A DNA stretch of 32,774 bases. It comes from Armatimonadetes bacterium UBA5352. GTDB lineage: Bacteria; Armatimonadota; Zipacnadia; Zipacnadales; UBA5352. How positions within the stretch are numbered: the stretch's first letter is position 1; every line of letters starts with the position of its first letter. The notes under the pieces are model-generated. The model made no database searches. It was not told where the DNA came from and saw only the letters and a list, made by a program, of their open reading frames with translations. Below, one piece after another: positions 15,577 through 23,685 of this stretch. The position numbers were made by a program, and so were the translations under genes. The stretch lies in NCBI GenBank assembly GCA_002411015.1, contig DHPY01000078.1, positions 18,458 to 51,231 of the forward strand, given 5' to 3'.

Positions 15577-17373
15577 ATGAAGCTGGTACTTCGTCCGGAC
15601 AATGAGCCGGCGGCGAGCGTGGTGATCGAGCCCGACTCGCCGCCGGCCGTCTCATTCGCGGCGAGCGAACTCAGCCGCTACCTCGCGATCCTCACGGGCG
15701 GGAGGTTTCTGGTGTGTACGGCGGGGGGCGGTGAGGGAGTGGTGTTGCGGTTGCGCGTCGCCAGTCCGGACCTCACCCCCCCGGCCCCCCTCTCCGTTCC
15801 GGAAGAGGGGGGAGGACGGCAACGGCGTGGCGCGTATGAGTGGAGGGTACATGAGCGCGGCGTGGAGATCGTCGGGGAGACGCCGGTGGCGGTGCTGCAT
15901 GCGGTCTACGCGCTGCTCGAGACGCTCGGCTGCCGCTGGCTGCATCCGCGGGATGGCGGGGAGATCGTGCCGCGCATCCCGCAGGTTGAGCTGCCTCTCG
16001 GCGAGCACTGCGCGCGCCCGGCGATGGCCCATCGCGAGCTGACGAACCTCTACGCGATCGACCGCGAGTACCCGCTGCACATCGACTGGATGGCGAAGAA
16101 CCGGCTCAACCGCTTCATGGCGTTCCTCAACGTGCATGGCTCGCTGGAGGCCTTCGAGACATTCATCGAGCCTGAACTGGCGGCGCGCGGGATGGCCGCC
16201 ACCCTCGGCCACCACAGCTTCCGCTTCCTCCTGCCGCCGGAGGAGCACTTCGCCGAGCACCCGGAGTGGTACGCGCTGATCGGCGGCGAGCGCCGTCCGG
16301 CTGCGCAGCTCTGCACCTCGAACGCGGAGGTCGTCGAGGCGGTGGCCGGGCGCATCGCCGCGCTCTTCGACGCCCACCCGACAGTGGAGACGTTCGGCCT
16401 GTGGCCCAATGACGGCTACGGCTGGTGCGAATGCGCGGAGTGCGCGAAGCTCGAGCCGCAGACGCCCTCGCGCTTCAGCCCGCAACACCCGCGGCGCACC
16501 GACAGCTACCTGCGCTTCGTGAACGCAGTCGCGGAGATCATCGCGCGAACGCACCCCGACCGGCGGCTGAGCGCGCTGGCGTATGTCAACTACGCCGACG
16601 CGCCCGAGACCGTGCGGCCCGCGGCGAACGTGGCCGTCTGCTTCGCGCCCTTCCTGCGCTGCCTCAAGCACCCGCTGCAGCCGGAGGTCGAGTGCGAGCG
16701 CATGAACGTCGCCTACGCGCGGGAGTTCGAGCGCTGGCGGGAAGCGACCGCGGCCGACCTCTACCTCTTCAGCTACCTCTCGCAGATCCACACGCTCTCG
16801 CTGCCCTACCCGATCCACGAGATGTTGCGGGAGAACTGGCGCTGGCTGGCGGATGCCGGCTGCGACGGCTTCACGATGGAGTTCGTGCCTGAGGAGTGGG
16901 GGGCGTTCGGCGCGAACCTTGAGCTGATCGCGCGGCTGGCGTGGGAGCCGGAGACCGACGTGCCGGCGTGGCTGGCGGAGCGTGACGAGGCCGTCTACGG
17001 CCCGGCGGCGGCGCAGATCGGCGAGTACCGGCGGCGCCTCGCGGAGGTGCTGGTGGAGGGCGGGCCGTGCACCGGGCACTACGATCTCACCTGGGCGCGC
17101 CGGGCGGATGAGCGGACGCTGCGGGCGGCGATGGAGGCGCTGGGGCGCGCGCGGGTGCTCGCGGCCACCGGCGAGAAGCGGCACTGGCAGGCGACCGAGC
17201 AGGCGTGGGTTGGCCTAGGGCTGCTCTTGCGCGTCGGCTCGTGGCAGCGGCTGCTCGCCAGCGGCCGTGAGGGGCGGGCGCTTGCCGCGCGGGCGGAGTT
17301 GCTGGAGTTCGCGCGCGAGCACGCGAAGAGCGGTGCGCTGGACCTGCGGAGATACGAGCGAGTGCTGGGATGA
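15577..17373 (+). CDS. DUF4838-domain protein, alpha-glucuronidase-like glycoside-hydrolase fold
   Basis: A 598-residue protein. The N-terminal 130 residues resemble the alpha-glucuronidase-like N domain (FAASELSRYLAILTG, then TPVAVLHAVYALLETLGCRWLHP), followed by the DUF4838 barrel with HREL, WMAKNRLNRFMAF, LGHHSFRFLLPPEEHF and GLWPNDGYGWCECAEC (about 273-288). This set is diagnostic of DUF4838 proteins from Bacteroidetes, Lentisphaerae and Armatimonadetes-type bacteria, presumed glycan-active enzymes. There is no signal peptide, so it may act in the cytoplasm. Residues 65-85 are encoded by a dispersed repeat with a strong inverted repeat, apparently inserted in frame in a surface loop before the AYEWRVHERGVEI strand. 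Its stop overlaps the next start (ATGA). The substrate is unknown. Confidence 0.85.
   Translation: MKLVLRPDNEPAASVVIEPDSPPAVSFAASELSRYLAILTGGRFLVCTAGGGEGVVLRLRVASPDLTPPAPLSVPEEGGGRQRRGAYEWRVHERGVEIVGETPVAVLHAVYALLETLGCRWLHPRDGGEIVPRIPQVELPLGEHCARPAMAHRELTNLYAIDREYPLHIDWMAKNRLNRFMAFLNVHGSLEAFETFIEPELAARGMAATLGHHSFRFLLPPEEHFAEHPEWYALIGGERRPAAQLCTSNAEVVEAVAGRIAALFDAHPTVETFGLWPNDGYGWCECAECAKLEPQTPSRFSPQHPRRTDSYLRFVNAVAEIIARTHPDRRLSALAYVNYADAPETVRPAANVAVCFAPFLRCLKHPLQPEVECERMNVAYAREFERWREATAADLYLFSYLSQIHTLSLPYPIHEMLRENWRWLADAGCDGFTMEFVPEEWGAFGANLELIARLAWEPETDVPAWLAERDEAVYGPAAAQIGEYRRRLAEVLVEGGPCTGHYDLTWARRADERTLRAAMEALGRARVLAATGEKRHWQATEQAWVGLGLLLRVGSWQRLLASGREGRALAARAELLEFAREHAKSGALDLRRYERVLG
15771..15827 (+). 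repeat. Dispersed repeat embedded in frame in the DUF4838 gene (family R4)
   Basis: A C-rich and G-rich inverted repeat, CCCCCCTCT (15785-15793) with AGAGGGGGG (15804-15812), with a 10-nt loop that can itself pair, is followed by GGACGGCAACGGCG, the R3 word. The encoded peptide begins LTPPAPLS, a translation often seen where this class of C-rich palindromic repeat enters genes in several phyla (recollection, not a search). The reading frame is kept. Confidence 0.6.
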
Positions 17374-18041
17374 AGCGCGCGTCGGCCGTGGTGCTCGGGA
17401 TCCTCCTCGGCGTGGTGCTTGTCGCCGGCGTGCTGCGGGCGGTAGTTGGCGAGGACCTGACGAGCCTGCGGCTGAAGGTGACGCGCCGGGCCGATCCCGC
17501 GGCCTTCGAGCGGCAAGCGCAGGCGCTGTTCGAGCAACGCCATCCCGGGGAGAAGCCGCTGAACTGGGCGATCGCGGAGACCGCCGAGCGGCTCTACCGC
17601 GAGCGGCCGATGGGCCGCTTCGTGCTGCACGAGAACGACTGCTCGGACTTCGTCGGCTGCGTGGTAGACGAGGCGCTCGGGCCCGGGGCGCGCTTCAAGC
17701 GCGGCAGCAGCGACCACGCCCTCTGCGGCGAGGGCGGCTCGACGCCGGACGCGCTCTTTGAGCACCAACTCCTGCCAGACGCGGGGCCGGTGCAGCCTGG
17801 CGACATCGTCTACGTGCGGCACTCGCCGTGGTATGCGCCGCACGACGGCTCGATCGGGCACGTGGGGGTGGTCGGGCCGAACGGGCGCGTGCTTGACTTC
17901 ACCAAGCTCAAAAGCTGGCCCACCGCGCGCTACAATGAGGTTGAGTTCGAGTTCTTCATCCAGCACAATGAGCCGGATGAGGTCGCGATTGGGCGGCTCC
18001 GGCCGGAGTTCCGCTACCGGTTGCTGGAGATCCGCCCCTGA
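17370..18041 (+). CDS. Membrane-anchored NlpC/P60- or CHAP-like hydrolase, divergent
   Basis: A 223-residue protein with one N-terminal hydrophobic segment (residues 5-26) that acts as anchor or uncleaved signal. The soluble part has ENDCSDFVGCVVDEALG with Cys91 in the DCSGFV-like position of NlpC/P60 enzymes, and GSIGHVGVVGPNGRVLDF with His164 in the position of the catalytic His; PGDIVYV (143-149) is the usual strand before it. This suggests a cysteine amidase or peptidase acting on peptidoglycan or a similar amide outside the membrane. The family assignment rests on these motifs only. Its ATG overlaps the DUF4838 stop by 4 nt and no Shine-Dalgarno is needed if translation is coupled. It converges with the gene at 18045, leaving 3 nt between them. 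Confidence 0.7.
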   Translation: MKRASAVVLGILLGVVLVAGVLRAVVGEDLTSLRLKVTRRADPAAFERQAQALFEQRHPGEKPLNWAIAETAERLYRERPMGRFVLHENDCSDFVGCVVDEALGPGARFKRGSSDHALCGEGGSTPDALFEHQLLPDAGPVQPGDIVYVRHSPWYAPHDGSIGHVGVVGPNGRVLDFTKLKSWPTARYNEVEFEFFIQHNEPDEVAIGRLRPEFRYRLLEIRP

Positions 18042-18044
18042 CGC

Positions 18045-19670
18045 TCAGTCGCCCCGCAGCACCGGCGGCGGCCCTGCCTCCGGGAAGCGGAAGACGCGCA
18101 GCTCCCCCGCGTCATGCGCCACCTCGAGCCACGGCAGCCCCTCCAGCGCGCGCGCCTGCTCCCGGGCCGCCGCCACCCAGCCGCAGCCGGACTCCCGCAG
18201 TATCTCGCGGCGGCGGGCCTCAGCCGTGCCCTCAGCGAAGAACTCGGCCGCCAGCGCGCGCCTTGCATCGGGTTTGACGGTCGTCTGCAACTGCCCCGCG
18301 AAGACGTGCCGCATGCTGTAGCGCGCGAGGTACTGCCCGACCTGCATGCTGGTGAAGATGCGGGCGTCGGGCGGGGTGTTCGCCGCGATCCACTCGAAGC
18401 CGCGCACCATCGCGAGCGGGAGGCGCGCCTGCTCCGTCCGCGCGCCGTTGACCAGCAGCGCGAGGTTCGTCGGCAGGATCGCGAGCAGCAGGAGGATGCG
18501 GGCGACACGCTGTGCCGAGGCCGACACAGCGAGCCGCTGCTGGAGCCACGGCACGACCCGTGCGGCCATCGCGGCCGCGGCCAGCAGCGCGAGCGGGATG
18601 TGCACGCCCTCCACGGCCCTGCGCTCGAAGGGCACCAGCGGGTAGGCGTAGGCGACCAGCGCGGTGACCGCCAGCCAAAGCCCGAGGAAGAGCCTCTGCA
18701 ACCGCCGCTGATCAGGCGCGTCGTCCTCCGAATGCAGGCTGCGGAAGCCGAAGATCGCGAGCGGCAGGACCGCGCCGGTGCCGAGCAGGTAGACCAGCGG
18801 CGCGGGCGAGCGCAGCACGTTCTGCTCGGCCCAGACGGCCAGCATCGGGTGGCTCCTCGCCAGCAGCGCGTAGAAGGCCGTCGGCACAAACGCGCCGCCG
18901 AGCGCCCAGAGGTTCACCGCGAGCGTCCGCCACGGTGCGCGCGTGGCGAGGCCGATGGCCAGGTGCAGCATCAGCAGCGGCCCCCAGACCGCGAGGTCGT
19001 AGGGATGCACCGCGGTGAGCAGGAATGCCCAGCCCGTGGCCGCCATGCTCAGGCGCAGGGACGGCGCCCGCCATGCGCGCAGCAGCGTGAGCGTGAGCAG
19101 CGCCATGAAGCACAGCGCGAGGGTGAAGTGCGGAAGCAGGAAGGAGTGGTAGGCCCACAGTTCGGGCATGAGGTCGGCGGAGAAGATCACGACGCGGCCG
19201 GCCGCGGCGTTGATGGCGTCGCAGATGGCCCCGAAGCCGCTGCCGAGCGTGCCGATGACGAACGCGAAGAGCCGCGCGTCCTGCCTCGCGAAGAGCTCGC
19301 TGACCACCCGCCAGAGGATGAGCAGGTAGGCGAACGCGAGCGCGACCGCGACGAGACGGTAGAGGACGATCAGCGGGATCGGGATGATGCGCGCGAGCAT
19401 CCCGAGGGCCACCCAGTGCGGGCCCACGAAGATCGGCGGGGCCTGCTCGGGCGTCGCGAGGTTGTCCATGAGCACCCGGCCCTCTCGCGCCTGCTGGAGC
19501 CAGACCATGTACAGGTTCTGATCGTTCTGCGCCTCGACGAAGCCCGTGAAGGCCTCGTCCGGCGGGCAGGTGAGCGCCTGCCATGCATGGGGAAGCGCGG
19601 TCGATAGCGCCACGACCGCGCTCAGCACAAGCACCCATCCCGGCCAGCGCCGGCTCTGCCCCTCCTGCAT
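18045..19670 (-). CDS. GT-C-like multi-pass membrane protein, function unknown
   Basis: A 541-residue integral membrane protein with roughly eleven hydrophobic helices and a soluble C-terminal domain of about 130 residues. After helix 1 the external loop has PPDEAFTGFVEAQNDQNLY, with acidic residues placed as in GT-C glycosyltransferases, then MVWLQQAREG. The C-terminal part with GFEWIAANTPPDARIFTSMQVGQYLARY resembles the nucleotide-independent soluble domain of such enzymes. The ATG at 19670 has GGAGG 12 nt upstream and is chosen over a TTG one codon earlier. It lies 25 nt after the secreted protein gene on the same strand and is the last gene of that operon. The donor and acceptor are unknown. 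Confidence 0.75.
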   Translation of the reverse strand: MQEGQSRRWPGWVLVLSAVVALSTALPHAWQALTCPPDEAFTGFVEAQNDQNLYMVWLQQAREGRVLMDNLATPEQAPPIFVGPHWVALGMLARIIPIPLIVLYRLVAVALAFAYLLILWRVVSELFARQDARLFAFVIGTLGSGFGAICDAINAAAGRVVIFSADLMPELWAYHSFLLPHFTLALCFMALLTLTLLRAWRAPSLRLSMAATGWAFLLTAVHPYDLAVWGPLLMLHLAIGLATRAPWRTLAVNLWALGGAFVPTAFYALLARSHPMLAVWAEQNVLRSPAPLVYLLGTGAVLPLAIFGFRSLHSEDDAPDQRRLQRLFLGLWLAVTALVAYAYPLVPFERRAVEGVHIPLALLAAAAMAARVVPWLQQRLAVSASAQRVARILLLLAILPTNLALLVNGARTEQARLPLAMVRGFEWIAANTPPDARIFTSMQVGQYLARYSMRHVFAGQLQTTVKPDARRALAAEFFAEGTAEARRREILRESGCGWVAAAREQARALEGLPWLEVAHDAGELRVFRFPEAGPPPVLRGD

Positions 19671-19695
19671 CAAGCCGCCCCTCCAGTGCGGAGCG

Positions 19696-21813
19696 TCAGT
19701 TCTCCGGGAAGCGCTCCCGCCAGCGCTCGCCGAAGCTGGCCGGGGCGCTCTCGCGGGGGATCTTCGGCATGGGCTCTACCGACGAGAGCCAGCCGACGAG
19801 CGGGTCGGCAAGCTGCATCGAGAGCATGCGGAACTCCCCCGGCTCCAGCGAGACCGCCAGCACCGGCCGGCTGAGCGCGCGGGCCTCCGGCGAGAAGGTG
19901 AAGGAGCCGCGGTAGCTGCGCCAGACGCCGCGTGGGCCGATCGAGAGCGTGTGCACATCGAGCGGCGGCGTTCGCACCTCGAAGACCAGGTCAGTCTGCG
20001 CGCCGGTATTGTTCCAAAGCGCCAGGATCCCTTCGTCGCCGCGGATGAACGGGCGGAAGCCGATCGCGGCGGTGGGAGCTGAGCCGATCTCCGGCGTCTC
20101 GCGGAGCATCCCCACGGGCACCGCGCCGGCCAGCTCGCGGGATAGCTCCGTGTAGGCCTGCGCGACCGGCCCGCGCGGCCGACCACCGGCGTCGAACAGC
20201 GTCCAGGCGTCGGCGCCCTCGGGGGCGTCGTCGGGGCGGGCGGCGATGGTCCAGCCGGTAGCGCCCTGATACGCGCAGCCCGTGAGCGTGCGCGCCAGCA
20301 GCGCCGCGTCACACTCCGCCACACCCGTGGAGCGCGCTGCAAGGTCGGCGAAGAACATCGGCAGGCGGGCGCTCTGGCGGATAGCTGCCGGGACGGCATC
20401 GATCGCTGCCGCCGCTGCAACCTCCGTCCACGCGGGCTGCGCCCCGACGACCGCGCTGCGGTCGAGCGTCACCGCGCGCGCGGGGAGGCCCTCAAGCACC
20501 GGCAGGCGCAGGGACGCGGCCGCGAGGCTCCCTGCCGCGCCCAGCTCGGACGCCGCCGCAAGGTCTTCCTCGGCGATCGCGGGCGGCGGGCCGGGCAGCA
20601 GGTCGGCGGGCGCGCTCAGCAGCGGCAGCTCCCCCGTGCGGATCGTCTCGCTGAGGGCGCGCGTGGCGGCGGAGCCATCGCCCGCCGGCGCGGCTCCGCG
20701 CGGGCGGTAGAGCGTGGCGAACTCCGCGCGGCCGGTGGCCTCCGAGGCCGCTGCTGCAAGCGCCTCCTCCGACCACGGCGGCGCGAGCAGCCACAGCCTG
20801 GTGAGCGATGCCGGGAGGTCCCGCGCAGGCGCGCAGGCCACCAGCGGAATGCCGAGCGAGGAAAGCTGCGCGAGCAGCTCCCGCTGCGGCGTGCCTGTGC
20901 TGAATGCGGCGCCCGGCGCGGGGTACGACGGCGTGACGTCGACCTTCAGCGGCACCGAGGCCTCGGAGCCATCGCTGCGGAAGGTCACGCGCAGGAGGTA
21001 AGTTCCGAGCGCCAGGCCCTGCAGCGAGGCGCCGAAGGCCGTGGGCGCGCCGGAGCGGATCGTGACGGTGCGGTCCGGGATGAAGAAGCCCGGAGGGGCG
21101 GCCACGGAGATCGTGAGCGGCTTGCTCGCGGTGGCGCGGTTGCGCACTGTGACAGGGAGCTTCCCGCGTTCGCCGCGCGCGGCAATGACCTCCGACGGCA
21201 GCGTCACCTCGAGGCTCCCGACCTGCAGCAGCAACTGCGACATCCCGGCGATCGGGCGGCTGATGGCGTCGAGCAGCCCCTCCGGCTGCCAGCCCTCCGG
21301 CAGGGGCTCGGGGAGCACCGGCGCGTCGGCGGGCGCGGTCGCAGCGGCGACCTCGGTGGCCGCGACCGACACGTTGTCGATCAGCCACTGTCCGTTGCCC
21401 TCAGCGGAGAGCGCTACCCGTGCCGCCGGAGCGCCGGCGGGCGGCAGCAGTTCCGCGGAGAGCGTCCTCCAGCCCGCCCCGGCGTCCGCGGCACTCACCG
21501 CGACCTGCGCCACCGGCTCGGCATCGCCGGGCGCCAGCGCGACCAGCAGGCGCGACTGCACGCTCTTACCCGGCCCCTTGATGCGCAGCTCAACGCGCTG
21601 CCAGCCGCTCAGCGGCTCGGCGGATGGATCGGAGGCTGCCCAGCCGCCGCCGATTGCGAGCGAGCCGCGGGCGCCCTCGCTGGTGGCGATCCGCGCGCCT
21701 GACGGCAGCGTCCAGCCAGCGCCGTCGGCGAACTCCGGGTTGGCGGGGAACTGTGCCCACGCGGCCGATGCGGTCAGGATGAGTGCGAGTGCGGCGCAGT
21801 GGTGGCGGATCAT
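19696..21813 (-). CDS. Secreted beta-sandwich protein, function unknown
   Basis: A 705-residue exported protein with a signal peptide ending AAWA (residues 1-20). Residues about 22-155 look like a carbohydrate-binding jelly-roll (GWQRVELRIKGPGKSVQSRL, then NGQWLIDNVSV). Residues about 205-290 are NEW3/Ig-like (GKLPVTVRNRATASKPLTISV, GTYLLRVTF). The middle and C-terminal region is Ala-rich with no recognised catalytic motif, ending in a beta-rich part (FRPFIRGDEGILALWNNTG) like the terminal domain of glycosidase-type proteins. It has a strong Shine-Dalgarno, AAGGAGA (21822-21828), 8 nt before the ATG. It lies 18 nt after the GspF-like gene and before a GT-C-like gene, so all three are probably one transcript. 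It may be a glycoside-hydrolase-like protein with degenerate sequence. Confidence 0.7.
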   Translation of the reverse strand: MIRHHCAALALILTASAAWAQFPANPEFADGAGWTLPSGARIATSEGARGSLAIGGGWAASDPSAEPLSGWQRVELRIKGPGKSVQSRLLVALAPGDAEPVAQVAVSAADAGAGWRTLSAELLPPAGAPAARVALSAEGNGQWLIDNVSVAATEVAAATAPADAPVLPEPLPEGWQPEGLLDAISRPIAGMSQLLLQVGSLEVTLPSEVIAARGERGKLPVTVRNRATASKPLTISVAAPPGFFIPDRTVTIRSGAPTAFGASLQGLALGTYLLRVTFRSDGSEASVPLKVDVTPSYPAPGAAFSTGTPQRELLAQLSSLGIPLVACAPARDLPASLTRLWLLAPPWSEEALAAAASEATGRAEFATLYRPRGAAPAGDGSAATRALSETIRTGELPLLSAPADLLPGPPPAIAEEDLAAASELGAAGSLAAASLRLPVLEGLPARAVTLDRSAVVGAQPAWTEVAAAAAIDAVPAAIRQSARLPMFFADLAARSTGVAECDAALLARTLTGCAYQGATGWTIAARPDDAPEGADAWTLFDAGGRPRGPVAQAYTELSRELAGAVPVGMLRETPEIGSAPTAAIGFRPFIRGDEGILALWNNTGAQTDLVFEVRTPPLDVHTLSIGPRGVWRSYRGSFTFSPEARALSRPVLAVSLEPGEFRMLSMQLADPLVGWLSSVEPMPKIPRESAPASFGERWRERFPEN

Positions 21814-21831
21814 CTGCGTGATCTCCTTAAG

Positions 21832-22992
21832 TCAGACCCCGGCGCGCTCCAGGAGCGCGTCGTAGAAGTTGCTGTAGGCGAAGTAGAGCGCGGTCAGCAC
21901 GATCACGGCGCTCCCCAGCAGCGCACCCACCGCCGACCCGGCGGAGATGCCGTTGACCGATGCCTCGCGCCGCTCGATCGCGTAGTCCGCGGCCGCGGCG
22001 AGCCGGCGCTCAAGCTCACCCGTCCGCTCGGTGCCCTGGAGCATCTGCCGGACGCGCAGCGGCAGGAAGCGCATCTCAGCCAGCGCCGTCGCAAGCGGCG
22101 CGCCGTGGCGGATGGAGGTGGCGGCGCGCTGCGCCGCATGGCGCATCCCCGCGTGCTCGGTGACATCGCCTGCAAGGTCCAGCGCGTGGTGCACTGTGAC
22201 TCCCGCGCGTTGCGCGAAGTTCAGCGTGCGCAGAAAGCGCGCCAGCGCCGCCCAGCGCGCGAGCGAGCCGAAGAGCGGCATGCTCAGGCTCACGCGCGAG
22301 CGCAGCGCGGCGATCGCCGGGATGGCGTTGGCCGCCCGCAGCGCGTAGATCAGCAGCACCGCGAGCATGATGATCGGCAGCAACCGCGTCAGGAACAGCT
22401 CGACGTACCAGCCGAAGCCGCGCGCGATCATCCACGGGAAGGGCGCAACCAGCAGCGCGAGCACCAGCACCGCCCCGTAGTAGATCCGCAGCCACAGGAG
22501 GCGGCCCTGCAGGCGCATCTGCGTCTCATACTGCGCCGCCAGCTCGGACAGCATCTCCGGCAGCGCGCCAAGCTCCTCACCGGCGGCCACGAAGCCGACG
22601 ACGTGCCGCGGGAAGATCGCCGGGTAGCGCGCGAACTGCTCCGCAAGGCCCATGCCCTCCGCAGCCTGCTCGGCGATCTCACGCGACACCCGCCGCAGCC
22701 GCCGGTCTCCGGCGATCGCGGCGAGTTCGTCGAAGGCGTCATGCGCGTTTACTCCCGCGCGCAGCAGCGACGCGAGCTGCGTGAAGTACTGCGCGAAGCC
22801 CCCCGGTGAGACCGGGCGCAGGTGGTGGATGACGCTCGCGCCCCAGCGTGACGCGCCGATCTCCGCGATACGCACAGGGAACAGGCCCTGGTCGCGCAGT
22901 TCGTGCGCGACGGCGCGCGAGTCGGCGCCGCTCACGTTGCCGCTCATGCGCCTGCCATCGCGGCTTTGCGCCTCATAGTGGAACTGCGGCAT
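21832..22992 (-). CDS. GspF/PilC-like type II secretion/type IV pilus inner-membrane protein
   Basis: A 386-residue homologue of the platform protein of type II secretion and type IV pilus machines. The N-terminus MPQFHYEAQSRDGRRMSGNV is the standard cytoplasmic opening. Two T2SSF repeats follow: about 68-190 (FTQLASLLRAGVNAHDAFDEL, FVAAGEELGALPEMLSELA) and 270-380 (FLRTLNFAQRAGVTVHHALDLAG, QGTERTGELERRL). Three membrane segments are seen near 165-185, 205-230 and 350-375. No GspE/PilB ATPase, secretin or pilin gene is in the window, so it is an orphan. It is the first gene of a three-gene minus-strand operon with a clear promoter (23041-23069). It may serve a pilus or secretion system encoded elsewhere, or have a specialised role with its secreted neighbour. 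Confidence 0.9.
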   Translation of the reverse strand: MPQFHYEAQSRDGRRMSGNVSGADSRAVAHELRDQGLFPVRIAEIGASRWGASVIHHLRPVSPGGFAQYFTQLASLLRAGVNAHDAFDELAAIAGDRRLRRVSREIAEQAAEGMGLAEQFARYPAIFPRHVVGFVAAGEELGALPEMLSELAAQYETQMRLQGRLLWLRIYYGAVLVLALLVAPFPWMIARGFGWYVELFLTRLLPIIMLAVLLIYALRAANAIPAIAALRSRVSLSMPLFGSLARWAALARFLRTLNFAQRAGVTVHHALDLAGDVTEHAGMRHAAQRAATSIRHGAPLATALAEMRFLPLRVRQMLQGTERTGELERRLAAAADYAIERREASVNGISAGSAVGALLGSAVIVLTALYFAYSNFYDALLERAGV

Positions 22993-23040
22993 AGGGTCCT
23001 CACAGTAGGGCTTGCGGCAGCGCTCGGGTCACCTCGGGGT

Positions 23041-23069
23041 ATTGTATCGCGGGAGGCCGGAGGTTTCAA
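23041..23069 (-). promoter_or_regulatory. Sigma-70 promoter of the GspF-like operon
   Basis: Read on the minus strand, TTGAAA (23069-23064) and TACAAT (23046-23041) are spaced by the optimal 17 nt. Initiation near 23034 gives a leader of about 40 nt before the ATG at 22992. The plus-strand gene at 23176 starts about 105 nt on the other side. Confidence 0.75.
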
Positions 23070-23175
23070 CGCCGACGGTACCACCGGTCCATCAGAGGTG
23101 GCCCGACTCCGACGGCGAAGCGTCAGTCGGCCAGTACGCGGAGCTACGGCTTCCGCGAGGAAGGGCGTATCGGCG

Positions 23176-23658
23176 ATGATGAGTTCATCTCATCTGCTGG
23201 CGAGCGGTGCCACCGGGCGTGGTCTGAATCGTCATCCCTGGGCGGCGGCGGCCGCTGCGTTCGGCTTCCACTTCGTTCTGGACTTCATACCGCATCTCGA
23301 CCCCGATGACATCTGGGGCGACACCGGTCCGCTGGCGCTCATGATCGGTGTGGCTACGGCCGATTTCGTGCTCGCATGCGTCCTGCTCGGCTTCCTGCTG
23401 CGCGGGAAACCGTGGCGGCGCACCGCCCTCTGGGCTGCCCTCAGTGGAATCATCATCGACCTGCTGAACACCATCCCACCGATCGGGCCGTGGTTCAAGA
23501 GCTGGTGGGGAACGGCGTGGCTGGATCGCTGGCACCACGCCATCCAGCCCGACGTGCCGACCGACGCGTATCTCATCGGCTTCGGCACACAGGCCATCGT
23601 GATCGCGATCTCAGTCTGGCTGCTGCTGCGGCCTGCCAGGTCACCGGAACGGGATTGA
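23176..23658 (+). CDS. Small integral membrane protein, possibly DUF457/YdjM-like
   Basis: A 160-residue protein with three to four hydrophobic helices. The motif HPWAAAAAAFGFHFVLDFIPHLDPDD, with paired His and Asp residues in a helix (FHFVLDFIPHLD), matches a widespread family of small membrane proteins related to membrane-bound metal-dependent hydrolases (DUF457). A second polar segment, LDRWHHAIQPDV, could complete a metal site. The start is one of two adjacent ATGs (23176, 23179), with GAGGAAGGG about 10 nt upstream; the open frame extends further upstream but overlaps the divergent promoter, so longer starts are rejected. It is a single gene, divergent from the GspF-like operon and convergent with flgM. 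Its function is unknown; the family name is tentative. Confidence 0.7.
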   Translation: MMSSSHLLASGATGRGLNRHPWAAAAAAFGFHFVLDFIPHLDPDDIWGDTGPLALMIGVATADFVLACVLLGFLLRGKPWRRTALWAALSGIIIDLLNTIPPIGPWFKSWWGTAWLDRWHHAIQPDVPTDAYLIGFGTQAIVIAISVWLLLRPARSPERD

Positions 23659-23661
23659 GCC

Positions 23662-23685
23662 ACCGCCGGTCTTACCCGCGGCGGT
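23662..23685. terminator. Possible bidirectional hairpin between convergent genes
   Basis: A perfect 7-bp stem, ACCGCCG (23662-23668) with CGGCGGT (23679-23685), lies between and over the ends of the small membrane protein gene and flgM. The flgM stop codon is in the loop. There is no T-run on either strand, so the terminator call is weak. Confidence 0.35.
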
